From: Trochalopteron elliotii | Taxonomy: Eukaryota; Chordata; Aves; Passeriformes; Leiothrichidae | Direction of reading: 5' to 3' | DNA: 64,000 nt | NCBI GenBank assembly: GCA_024734555.1 | Contig: JANPWX010000619.1 | Span: 3,838,138 to 3,902,137 of the forward strand | In this document: one piece after another, positions 1 through 11,964 of the stretch | Position numbering within the stretch: position 1 is the stretch's first letter | Layout: each line of letters opens with the position of its first letter | Notes under the pieces: generated by a model | The model's database searches: none | Told to the model about the DNA's origin: nothing | Seen by the model: the letters and a program-made list of their open reading frames with translations, nothing else | Position numbers and translations under genes: made by a program

Positions 1-1214
1 AGCATGTTATGCATTGGGAGCCATTTCTGATATATGTCATGGTAAAATATGTAAATAGCATCATGTTGGCTCGGGATAAGAGCATTATTAATGCTTTTCA
101 GCACTGTAATTATATTCCTAGTAAGCCTTCCCTAAGCCCTCACTAATTAACAATATTGTGACAAATCAACTTTAACAGAAAAGAACTGTGGACCTTTAGT
201 CTTCTAGTACTATTTTTCATGCAGCCTGCAACTGAAAACTGGTGGCGTGGCTTTCTGTACTAGTGTTGGGAAAACTGCTGATATTTGAAAAGTTCAAAGC
301 TATCTCTGTCTTGTTAGTGGAGTCCTGTAGCTGAAGTCTGTTTGATTACTCTTTAAATATATTCATAGCAAAGTAGGATTCATTGGTTAATCATTAATGT
401 TAAGGAATATTAAAACTGTTTTTATAAATATCATATTGAAAAGGTTTAGTGAGGTCAGTATGTTGTGACATGCAGATTTATTTGTTTGTTTATTCCGAAT
501 CAGGAACATTTTACAAGATTGACTTTATATAAATTCATACCAGGTGATCAAGAGTTGTAACATCTTTATTCCATGTACACAAATGAATTTACTATCTAAA
601 TGTCAGGATTTCTCTGTGCCTTTATTTCCTTCAGTTAGAATAAGGCTGTTGGTTTTGTTGGATTTTCTTCTTAATTTACACTCCTGAAGCTTTTCCTCCC
701 ATGCAAGAACCAGCTGTGAGGCACATGAAATCACTGACGGGCAGTTTCTCTTGCTGCGATCGTGGCATTACATGGGCTGACTCTTATCACTGTAACATTT
801 CACATCAGGTCTGCAGAACTGGACTTTCTCTGTTTGTTCTTCTCATACATTGGTAAATAAAATGTATTCACAAGTTCAAAAAGACAAAGTAGTGTTCTCA
901 TATTAGGTCGATTGTAAGTCAGCTGTTGAGCTTCAGTGTTCTAAACATTTCATTCTTCAGTTTTGTTGGGAGCCCACGTGTTCTGGGAGGCTTTTAAACA
1001 AATACTTGAAATGGTTGAAAGATTTACATTGCCAGTGCCTAGCTAAATATGCAGTCTTTAGAAAAGACATGGTTTATTTTGGCACCATTTGACAAACTCA
1101 AATATTTTAAACATTTGTTAAGTTTGAGCTTGCACATTTGAACTAAAAGTTTGCATTCCAAAATTGCATCTCAGGTTACCTGTCTCTCTCTCTTTTGTAT
1201 TTTATAATCCCTTT

Positions 1215-1265
1215 AATAAAATAGTCTGCAAAAGAAGTTGGTTTGGAGTGTGGTTTTTTATTGTT
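1215..1265 (+). other. Candidate plus-strand polyadenylation site
   Basis: AATAAA at 1215-1220 is followed after about 20 bases by a GT/T-rich stretch (about 1237-1262), the arrangement of a working vertebrate poly(A) site. The upstream 1.2 kb is AT-rich like a 3' UTR and holds no coding-like frame. By mammalian gene order the plus-strand neighbour on this side is MIPOL1, so this could be its 3' end. That identity is an inference only. Confidence 0.3.
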
Positions 1266-1269
1266 AATT

Positions 1270-4200
1270 GTAAAATATTGTCATTAAAAATCAATTTTAA
1301 GGTAATATGTACCTGGTAACTCTATTCAACTAAATGTCAGAAATACAAAGCCAGAAGTGTTTTCAGTATTTAGGATTTTATGTTGGTAGCCAAAACTTGC
1401 TTGTAAAATTAATGGAACAGAGTAATAGTGGGACCAAATCCTGCAATGCTTTGCTCTTGGTCCTGTTATGTACTGTAATGAGTAAGTACTGACTTTGCTG
1501 GTGAGCACAAAGCCAGGCAATAAAGAAAATAGACTGAACTGATGAAATAGAACAGCTGTGGAAAAGGAAAAGTAGTCTTTGACCTGGAATTGGTTTTCTT
1601 TTCCTTCCTTTGGCAGAAAGGGGGAGCAACAGCAATGTTTAGTGTAATTGAAAAAAAAATCAAAACAAAACAAAAAACAAACAAAGAAAACCCCACAGCA
1701 ACCAAAAAAAAACCACTACCACTTTTCTTTCAAGTTTTAACCTGAAACTTGTAGTGAAACATAAAAAGTTGAGAATTTATGAGTTGAAATCACCATATTT
1801 AGTTTAAAACCTGCCAATCCCCTGTTCAGGAGTCCTGAGCACACCGTTACAATTGTGTTCGTGCTCTGGCATATTGCCCAGGCAGTTGCCAGCTGCAAAG
1901 GGTCACACTCCTTTCTGAGAAGCTGTCATCAGGGGGAGTTGGGCATGTTCCCTCATGGTGACCTCGGGCCAAAGGTCCGTGCTGTGCCACGTTCACAGAA
2001 GTTTGTCATGGTTTGAACAGCTTCTGAACATGATAGATACGGATCCATTTTCATATAGTAAAATAGCAATATAGCTGATAGAATTGGTCACAACTGCTTC
2101 CCAGTGGCCCTGAAAAGACAAGATTAGGATCACCCTTGCAGAATACATGACATAAATGTGTGATGGTTGATTCTCTCACATGAATATGCATGCTACATTC
2201 CACATACTGTTGAAAAATACAGTGGTTTCCTAAAGATTTCAAAGGATGGAAACAGTTTTATTTGTTCATGAACTAAGTATTAATAGAACTAATTTCAGAA
2301 ATGAACTCATCAGAAAAATCAAAACATTAACATGCAAAAATGAAAAGCTACGTTGGTACTACTCTAATTTATTGTCTGAATAAATTTGGACTTTGTTCAT
2401 GATTATTTGACTCACTGATGTGGTGCTCCTATTTCATGGGTTTTATGATCAAGGGGATAAACGTCTCAAAAATCAGTCTATGACAAATGAGGTTACTGGA
2501 GTGGATGTAAGTCTAAGTGGATGTAGCTATCAATTTAGATGTTGTACTCTTTAGAAGCAAGATTTCACATATGTCTAAGTAAAATCAAAAAGTTAATTCA
2601 TTTCTTCACTAGAAATAAAATAATAAGCAGTATGATCTCCATCAATACATGCTCATAGGACTAAAATCATCCCATTTAGTTCTTCAATGTGGTACATAAA
2701 ATTATCAGCTTTGTTTCTTCCACTTTAGACAGGGAAAATTTTATGTCACCCCTAACAATCTACCAGTGTGTGGAGTGCAAGATAGTAATTAAATTTTGAG
2801 CAGAACACCAAGAAGAATTGGGTGAAATCCTAATATGCACGTGTGGAAGCTTTGCCTGCTTCAGACACAGAAAAGGAGAAAAAGTTGTTAAAATGAGTGA
2901 CAGAAATACTTTGCTATGCTTACATATAGAAGTTTTAAAAACTTCACAGAAGTTAAAGCAAGACACAGCTGTCGTAATATTTGAAAGTAGATGTCTCTGT
3001 AAGGTTAAAGTTGGTATGTCAGCATAAGGCTAGGAAATTATTTGAAATTTGATTGTGTTCATTTTTTTCATGTAATTTGTGTTTGATAGAACAAGCTACC
3101 TTGGTTTTAAATTTCAAATAAAACATTTCTAATTAACTCTTAGCTATTTTGGTCATAGATAATTAGTATGAAAATTGGTAGTGTCCCCTCTACTTCTCTT
3201 CTAAGGTTTTGTTGATATAGACAGGACACAAGAAAGTTGTATTAAAATACTAAATATTGAGTTATATTTAATAGGATCTGCACCCTTCTACAACTTTCAT
3301 CAACAGATCTCAGAATACATTTAAAAGACAATTTAAGAGTGTTTTGTCCCTAAGTTGGCAAAGAGCATTTGACTATATGGCTGGCCAGATGTAGGGCAGC
3401 TCTGTGTAGGACGGCAGTGGCAAACAGCTTGAGGGGCTGCAGCCTTTTCAGTGGACTTTTCATCAGGCTGATAACCACTAGGAATGTCTGAAAGATCTAG
3501 TCCTTGCTTATTTACAGCTCTCAGGGATTCATTCTCAGCTATCCAAGATAATCAGTTGCCACTGTATGAATAAAAGTAAGGGCCCTGTCTATATCAAAGT
3601 TGTCATTTGATGTCATTTATTTGCTCAGTAGTTGCTTTAAGACAAACTAAAAAGTCCTATCAGCAACAAATCTTATATGTACGAAAGTGTTTTAGTCCTT
3701 AACAAAAATACTATCCCTCATGAACTGCTTTGGAAACTAACACTTGGCTCTTGGGCCAAAAATCTGGAAAATTCTCTACAACTGTATACAGCTTCCATGG
3801 ACTATACTGGAGAGTCAACAAAACTGAATTGTACCGTCCTAATTTACTTTGGGGTTTTGCTCTTGTGAATTGCAGTGATGTTCAGCTGTGCAGAAGGGAG
3901 AGTGGCTCCCTTGGAGACAAAGAGGAACCTGTGGAGTTTCAGGGCATCTGAAGATACATGTGAAAATCAACAGATTTCTAGGAGATCTGTCTTAGGGAAT
4001 GGAGCTCAGAAAGATTAGTGTGGTCTAAGGGCAAGACTGTTCCCTAAGGGAACAAGGGATATAATCCCTTGGGGACACCTGTTTGTGTGCAGTTAACTGA
4101 GTTGCAGCAGCACAATAAAGGTGGTCATGTCTTCTGCTGACTAAACCACCCATGTTCCCCCTTCCCTAGGGGTGCAGGATTCCTTGCCTGGTGCACATAC

Positions 4201-7200
4201 ATGCACTGCCAAGATAGAGATCCTCACTTGGGCCTTTAGACCATCTGGCTGCTTGGGGCCAGAAATCTCCCATACTGATGATTTTCCGTAATTCAACAGG
4301 TCCCCGTGAAAGGCAGCCAGATTTTGATGTTGATCAGACCAGCTGTGGCCAAGAGGGATGGGGCTGTATGTGCCAGTCAAGTGGGCAAAGGGAAAGAGGT
4401 CAGGACAGAAAGAGAGGGAGGAAAGGTAGAGGTGACCATGCTTTGCAAATCCTTGTAAGGTCTTGAGATTCTGTCTGGCTGCGGGATCCCAGCAGACAGG
4501 GAACCACTGGCCTGTATTTCCACAGAGAACTGGAAGCTAGTCTTTAATATCATGCCCAGGCTTGCCAACAACTAAGGCCTGGCTGTGCCCAATGTCATCT
4601 CTGATTCACACAGGCATTCAAAAGTCAGCCTAAGTCATTCACAGAATATGCTTCTTGGACTACTTTCAGTGTTTCTGTACATCCTTGTTAGAGTGAGAGT
4701 GTCACAGATGCATGAACCAGGGCTGTGCTCAGCTGGTACCTGCATCTCTGCTGGAAGAGCTGAAACTAAGTCTGGATTGCCAGGTCAGCAGAGCAGGAGA
4801 AGCAGACTCCTAGAGCAAAAAGAGGGCATGTAGCCCCCACAGACAGCTTCTGCACCTTTGCACCGGGGTCCACAGAAATCCCTGGGTTGGGCTGCCTGCT
4901 GGCAGGGAGTCGATTCACATTGCTCAGTTTTTTGTCATTTCTGTGAGATCCTGAGCACTTTGAGACTGCTCTGGAGCATGAACCAAAGCACAGAAAGTGG
5001 AGCCACATGGAAGAGCGGCTTTAAAAATGCACCCGCAACATAAAGAAAACACAAGTATAGATGCATCCTGAGTGAAATTTGCCTCAGGAGTTTGCTCTTC
5101 AGAGATATCTGTCTGCCTGGCCTTTTGCACAGAGCAGGGCTTGCTTCCCTATTCTGCCCCAAAAGCACTGCATATGGGACTAACTGCACCTGTTTATAGT
5201 ATCTTGGGACTGCAGTTTACTCCCCTCCTGAGAGCCTGAAGTGCAGGAGAAGCAAGGACAAAGATGTACAAACTCACCTTGCAATGTGTTAAGCAAAGGC
5301 TGGCCTAAGGCCTGGGATATCTGTGGGCAGTGAGAGGGACTGCTCATATCTGCACAGCTACAGCACCAAACATTTGAATACAGCAACAGCCACCACAGCA
5401 CATTCTGGAGTGAAGGTCAGGAAGATTTGCAGTTTTGCTCTTCTTTGATCACATAATGGAGAAACTCAGCTCAATTGCTTTTCAAGCAGTTAAATGCCAG
5501 GCTTGCTCCACATTTTACCTGTCTGCTCAGGATAACTTTATTTCCCCAAAGCTCTAACATTCACTAGAGTAAGACTCTTATAAATCTGAACTACTTGTGC
5601 CTAAAGATAATATGCTTTCATCAGTGGGTGTTTTTTTGAAATCCCACAAGGCTTTTCTCAGTAGTCCTATACAGAAAATCCACAACTGCCTGTTGTAACA
5701 ATCCACCCTGTTTTCCAGTAATGGCATTATCCTTGTAATTTTCCATCCATTGAAATCTGTCTGCAAATGACCAGCTTTGCATGTTACAAGGTGTTTTTTT
5801 CCAGAACTTTACCCTCACACAGCCTCACTTCCTGTAGAGCCAACTATTGCCATTGAGTAACCTGCTACCTACTATCTCATTAAAAGTCTTTTTTTTTTCA
5901 GTGCTATTGACGTTTTATCCTCTTAGAGCTCTTCCAAAACCACCTGCTGCAGGTGTCTAACTAGGTGCTATGACTATTGCTTTCCACTAGTAGTAAAGCA
6001 AGCTGAGGTCTGGCAGGCTGAACCACATATTACCCTCTTGACCCAGGATGTGTAGGAGATATACCACCACCTGTCACAGGCATGTCCTGTTCCCTCCTTC
6101 TGCCCCACCCCCTGCTTGCAAAGCCTGTGAGTTATGTCTTTAGTTCCTATTCAGTTACTCTTTTACCTGAATTATTGACATACAGCACAGGTATCTAGCT
6201 AGCTGCCATGTCGATTTATGGTGATTGTAATATGTGCCTGTAGCATATTTCAACCCGAAGAAAAACTTTAAAAACTTGAAAAGCTATTACACATCATAAA
6301 AGTGAGAAACCCTATAGAATCAACATACAAAAAAGCAGATGGCAGGCTCTTAATTCTTGACTTACTCTTGCTTTCCTGGTGCGCTTGCCCTAGGAAAGCT
6401 GCATATCAACCACAACTACATCAATTCCAGCACTCCTTGGTTTGTTACACCTGAAGTCCCAGGCCTTCAGGTGGAGCTACAAATGTGTGGGGAATTACAG
6501 ATGAAGGACAGATGAAGAATTACATGATGAGGGACTCCACAGATGATCTGTTGAACTTTTTTTCTAGTTTATCTTCTTCCAGCTTCAGACCGATAGGTCT
6601 TATTATGCTTCCTTTTCCTGACAACTCAAAGAGTAATTTGCTACCCAAAGTCCTTCCCAATTTTGGTATCTGGGGACTATGAACAGATTACCATTAATCT
6701 TCTTTCAGATAAACTGAACAGGATGAGTTTCTGATACCACTTATCAGGTATTGCTCAGACAGTAAGGCATTTCTAATTCTTGGGCATGCAGATGCTTGAC
6801 TTGTAGACAACACCCTTTTCCTGCACTCACATATGGTCTGTATAGAGCTGATGTTTCCCTGCTGGTTTTGTGCACATTTCTGGTTTCAAGGAGCATGCTT
6901 GGTCTCTAAGGCACAGCATCACCCCAGGACCTCATGCTCCATGTCAATCCTAGACAGCCCTTCAGAGTATGTGTATTTCCATTCTCTCTAAGAATTTCTG
7001 GATGTGGAAGAGACTAGACAGAAAACTATCTGAGGCAGAAAACAGTAATAAAAGAGTAATATTTTTTAAAAAAAAAAAAGTGGTAAAATATATTCAGGAA
7101 GCTCATTTCAGTGAATTCTGCTTCACTAATAGTGATGCCTCCATCCTGAATTTTTGTTGCTAGATCATGAATCTTGCCCATCACAACCATCTGAAAGTCA

Positions 7201-10200
7201 GAATTGCTGAAGCCAGGTAGATGTCTTGTAAGGCTGCTGAAAAAAAAAAAAAAAAAAAAACCCACACCACCCAAAGTGATTGTGTAGTTAATCTTGTTGG
7301 TTTAGTTGTGTTCCATGGTGATTTTAATTATGCTGTAATTTGAGCTAAGTCAAAGGATGGTAAGAGTAGTGGCTGGGTAGAGGTTAGTGGAATGTCAATG
7401 AAAAGAAGTGATTTGGGGGGTGGCAGATCTGATGGGTTGGAATATTCCTGTGCTCCCAGCATGGGGGTGAGGCTGTTCTTGGCATGAGTATGACAGGGAG
7501 GGAACAATGCCAAGAGGCAGTTAGGGCTGGCAGGAAGGGATGACAGTTGCTGAGTAGGAAAAGTTATACTGTTTATGAGCACTGTTCATGAAAAGGGGGA
7601 GAGAAACACTGCACTGATGCTGGTTAAGAAGGAGGAGGTCAAAAATAGGACTCGAAGATGTAAGGAAGGATATCACAGGAACAAAACTGCAGAGCTGAAT
7701 ACCAGCACTATCTGCCTTCCCTAGCAGGCATGCCTCATCTGTGAGGCTGAACCCTGAATTCACTTGATTTTTGTTCTACCTGACAGCAGTCTTTGCCTGC
7801 ATGGCTGGAGAAGTATCCAGCTGGTAATTTAGCTCTTGAGTCCATCAATAATTTGCATTTGATCACCAGCTGTGGCACTGATGGACTCTAAGCTACTGTT
7901 CTTCAATAAAGCAATGTTTTTTGCTCTGCAACACTTAAATATTGTTTAGGTGGACTGACATGGAGTAGCATTGGTTTTTGACCAAAGTATTCCTAAGAAT
8001 GTTAACACACTGCTTGAAATACACCTAGCACAGCTACCTTGGACTGCACAGCCATAAGACACACAAAACAATCATTAAGTCCAAGCTGCAGCCTTCTAAG
8101 GGGAAAAGAGACAAATTTCATAAAACAAAGGCTGTATTTTGTGGTTTTGTGTTGTGTACTGTGTATGGGGCACATAAGTCTTACTACTGAGGTGGGAAAA
8201 GGTAGTTTGTGCTAGTACATAACATATTTTGATGTCTCATGTACCTTTAAAGACAAAAGGAGCCACAGGGGTGAAAATTGCCCCTGAGCATGGCAGAACT
8301 GGCTGCTTCTCTCTAGTTAGAGAGCAAGCTGTGGGAGGAGGTTCTGTGTACTCCTTTGACAGCCAGGAGCTCCCCCATAGCAAACTTTTACTATCTCGCA
8401 GGATCAAGACCACAGATTTCCCCACTGATTTTCAAGAGCTCTTGTCATACCAAAGAAAAGCCAGCATTAAATGCGTGCCACCTTTGTCCCTGCACTTTGG
8501 GGAGCTCTTATCGCAGGAGAGACCACATTTCTGCTTTGAAATTTTGGGAGGGCACAGAATCTGCTACACTTTTTTACAGTGCTCTGAAACGCGAGCTCTA
8601 AAGCAGAAAAGTAATGATGGGCAGATTGCAAAATAAATTCTATGATTTGTTTTGTGAAGAAGTTGATCCAACTTTCTTTTCCTTTTACTTTTCTCCCCCC
8701 ACTCCAACAAAAGCAGGTCCAAGAGTAGCTACCTGGAAGCCTTGTTGCATTTTCCTTTAGTTACAGCACCAGGCTTCATAGATTTAATAGAAAAATTCAT
8801 ATTCTAGTTCCTTCTGTTGCATACTAGCGTAGATTAGATGTTAATATACCTTTTTTATAAGGGTCAAGGTAATGATTTCTGAGCCACACAAATTAAGAAG
8901 TGTGTCATTTTAGTAAAAATTACTTGAATTCTGTGTATTATTTCCATAATCCCTTTCCCCACTCCTGTATATCAGCATTTTTTCTGTGTAGACTCTGTGG
9001 CATGTGAGCGGTCTTGCTTTTGCTATAGCCATTTCTTGACAGCAGGATCAACCTTGCTCCTGCCAGGTGCTGAAACTGCTAAACTCACTTTGGCTGAATA
9101 AAAGCTGTGGGTGCGACACCCGCAGCTCTTGGCTCCCCTCTGTGGAATGCTACATTTGTATTAACATGTATCTTTCTTTGTGATTTTTTTTTTTAACTGA
9201 AAATGATGGCCTTTAAAACCTCTTCCTGGAGAGAGAGAGAGGTTGAGAGAGGGAAAAAAAAAATACACTCCCCTTGGAATTTAACCTTAATTTGAACCAA
9301 GATCAGTGAAAGAAAAGCACTTTCGTGCATTGTTCACCAGCTCCACCCAGCCAGCCCCTTATCTAACCTGAGTCTCTATTGCCTATAGCTTTGTAACTTT
9401 TGCAGTAGTGCTCTCCACATGCTCTTACATGCTTTGAAACCAACCTGGAGACACTGTGACATTATAATACCAAGAAACACTAGTGATCCCATTTTGCCAA
9501 TCCTTGGACTGTGCAGTGCAGCAGCAGGGACTGTCCTTCCACAGGTTTATAAAGGGCCTAGTGTGTATTGCAAATAAACAGCAGTGGCTATTTCTGACCC
9601 CTGGCAAAGGTGACAGCAGCTTTTGAAGCCCCTGAGTCAGCCTCTCTGTACTCCCCAAACCAGGAGATGTTTAAACATAAGCAGCTCTTCATTTCATGCT
9701 GATTCCTTGGACTTCTTTTGCCTTTTAGAGGGAAGCAGACAGCCCTTGGTTTGCATGACGTCAGCTCAAGGTCAAATTCAGCCTTAAACACACACATAAA
9801 AAAGCAAGCTTCCTTGTTTGCTGTTCAGAGGCGGACTTCCACTGTATGTCTCCTGTTGTCTGCACTGGGGGCAACAGCCAGTAGATTGCTTTCCTATTAC
9901 TTTTTACTTCCTAGAAAAGGCAGACAGCTGCTCCAGGTGTGGTTCACCTTCATGTTGTCCCCTAACCCCTATCAGCCATCTGCTCCCTACAGTAATCTCC
10001 CTTTCCTGGCATCCCTCAGTTCTCCTGACTTGTGACCACATGGTCCTCTTTCCCCTGCTTACTGTCTGCTTTATATCCCTTCCTTCCACGTCCTCAATCT
10101 TTCTCCCAAGCCCTCATTGCTCATCATTCTCATTCCTGCTTCTGTCATTCTCTACAGTCACAGGCCGCCTCTCTGGTTCTCCAAGGTCTTGTGTGAGCCT

Positions 10201-10440
10201 GAATTCCCCACACACACAGTCCTGAATTCCCCACGCAGCCCTTTGTGCTAAGTGCTGCCTCCCTTCACCTGCCTGTAGATGTGGCAGACATCTGGCAGAG
10301 GACAATGGGCAGTGCCACCCCCTGCTAGCAAAATAGTGTCCATCATCTAGGGAGCAAACTCCCTAAAACTGAAGGCAGGAATGAGGCATTCACAATGGCT
10401 TCTTGAAATAAAGACCAAATACTGTGCAGCTCAGAAGGAA
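1270..10440. other. AT-rich intergenic DNA without a recognisable gene
   Basis: All open frames here are short, start at random and match no family I know. The segment holds A-rich runs (1650-1720, 7063-7079, 7239-7260), isolated AATAAA words (for example 4114 and 7905) and no recognisable retroposon. No tRNA-like or rRNA-like sequence was seen. Confidence 0.5.
7239..7260. repeat. Poly(A) tract
   Basis: About 22 consecutive A residues follow GCTGCTG. No element body or target-site duplication was recognised upstream, so it cannot be assigned to a retroposon. Confidence 0.8.
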
Positions 10441-10849
10441 AGAGAGAATACTGTTAAACGCACCAGTGGCTTGCCATGTAACCTCCTTTATTTTAACAAC
10501 CATTGTCTGCTTTTTTTTCAAGAGGTGTTTTGAAAAATGCCTTTTGTTTTTGTTCTAGATCGCCTAGTAATAAAACCCTTCAAGGAAATACTGCATATAG
10601 CACTGTTATTGCAATCCTCGATTGTTTGAAGGACCCCTTGGAAAGAGTGTCAACCAGGAGACAGGACAGAGGAAGCAGGAAAAATCGAAATAAGAAATAT
10701 CAAGGAGACACGGTCAAGCATGAATCATTTCTTTCGACTGAGACTGAAGCAAGATCAGATTTCACATCCACCCTGGACGGGACTGGCATTTTCACACACA
10801 CGACAAACCCGTTGGCATGGAGGTGGCTTGATTTCACGATTATTACAGA

Positions 10850-10890
10850 GGCCATTGGCATATATTTAAGCCCGACTTAGATAAGGGGGA
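10850..10890 (+). promoter_or_regulatory. Candidate TATA-type promoter or enhancer core at the edge of a CpG island
   Basis: A compact cluster holds ATTGG at 10854-10858 (inverted CCAAT box), TATATTTAAG at 10861-10870 and GATAAGG at 10880-10886. A CpG-rich block begins about 100 bases further right. No transcript can be identified, and the same words could belong to an enhancer. Confidence 0.25.
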
Positions 10891-10979
10891 CTGGGGGAGA
10901 GGGCTGTCTTCCATTTATTTTAAGAAAACCACAGATCAGAGGAACAGTTAAAAAATAAATAAATAACCTTCCAGGCAGG

Positions 10980-11960
10980 TTGGCAGTTTTAATGGATACC
11001 CACCCGCCGGGGAACTGCATCCCCGGCGCCTCAGCGGTGGCTGGGAGGGCAAGTGGCCCCAAGGGGAGTGACGGCTGCTGCAGCCCCGCGGGGGGAGCGG
11101 AGGGAGGCGGCCCCGCATCCCGGAGGCCGCCGCCGGGTGCCTCCAGCTGGCTCCGGGGTTCGGCTGGCAGCGGGAAGAGGAGGAGGAGGAAGAGGAAGAG
11201 TAAATCCCCCGGCGTGCGGACGCGCTCCAGCCGCTGCCCGCCGTGCGGGGATTCCCTGACCGGGCGCTGCCAGCAGCCCCGGGCCGGAGCTAGCTCCGCA
11301 GCCGGACCTGGCGGGGCGGGGGGCACTCAACCCGTGCCTGTAGGACCTGTGTGCGTGTGGCTTCCGACACAGTCACGGGCTGACACCTATGCGGAACCGC
11401 CTGCGCTCTGCAGCGGGAGGGCTGGAGGGGAGCTGCCAGCCGTGCCGGGGAAGGCTCCTCGGCCCTCCGCTCGCCCTGCCCGCAGNNNNNNNNNNNNNNN
11501 NNNNNNNNNNNNNNNNNNNNNNNNNNNNNNNNNNNNNNNNNNNNNNNNNNNNNNNNNNNNNNNNNNNNNNNNNNNNNNNNNNNNNNNNNNNNNNNNNNNN
11601 NNNNNNNNNNNNNNNNNNNNNNNNNNNNNNNNNNNNNNNNNNNNNNNNNNNNNNNNNNNNNNNNNNNNNNNNNNNNNNNNNNNNNNNNNNNNNNNNNNNN
11701 NNNNNNNNNNNNNNNNNNNNNNNNNNNNNNNNNNNNNNNNNNNNNNNNNNNNNNNNNNNNNNNNNNNNNNNNNNNNNNNNNNNNNNNNNNNNNNNNNNNN
11801 NNNNNNNNNNNNNNNNNNNNNNNNNNNNNNNNNNNNNNNNNNNNNNNNNNNNNNNNNNNNNNNNNNNNNNNNNNNNNNNNNNNNAGGGAGAAGGGAGGGC
11901 GCCGGGCCGCGCAGCCCGGTAACCGCCGCGACGGCAAGCGTCTGGTCCGCCCCGGCTTTA
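10980..11960. other. CpG-rich block with assembly gap
   Basis: GC-rich DNA with frequent CG surrounds the run of unknown bases at 11486-11884. Open frames exist in several frames and both strands at once, as expected from stop-poor GC DNA, so none is called a gene. A promoter or first exon could be hidden in the gap. Confidence 0.6.
11486..11884. other. Assembly gap (399 unknown bases)
   Basis: A run of N lies inside a CpG-rich block. Such gaps are common in bird assemblies where GC is extreme. Confidence 0.99.
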
Positions 11961-11964
11961 ACTC

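Noticed and set aside
1..1210. Last coding exon of MIPOL1
   Set aside because: I searched for a coiled-coil type frame and found none. Only the poly(A)-like signal remains.
10503..10880. 125-codon plus-strand frame ending near the TATA-like cluster
   Set aside because: No recognisable domain and no splice or promoter support. It may be conserved non-coding DNA, which cannot be judged here.
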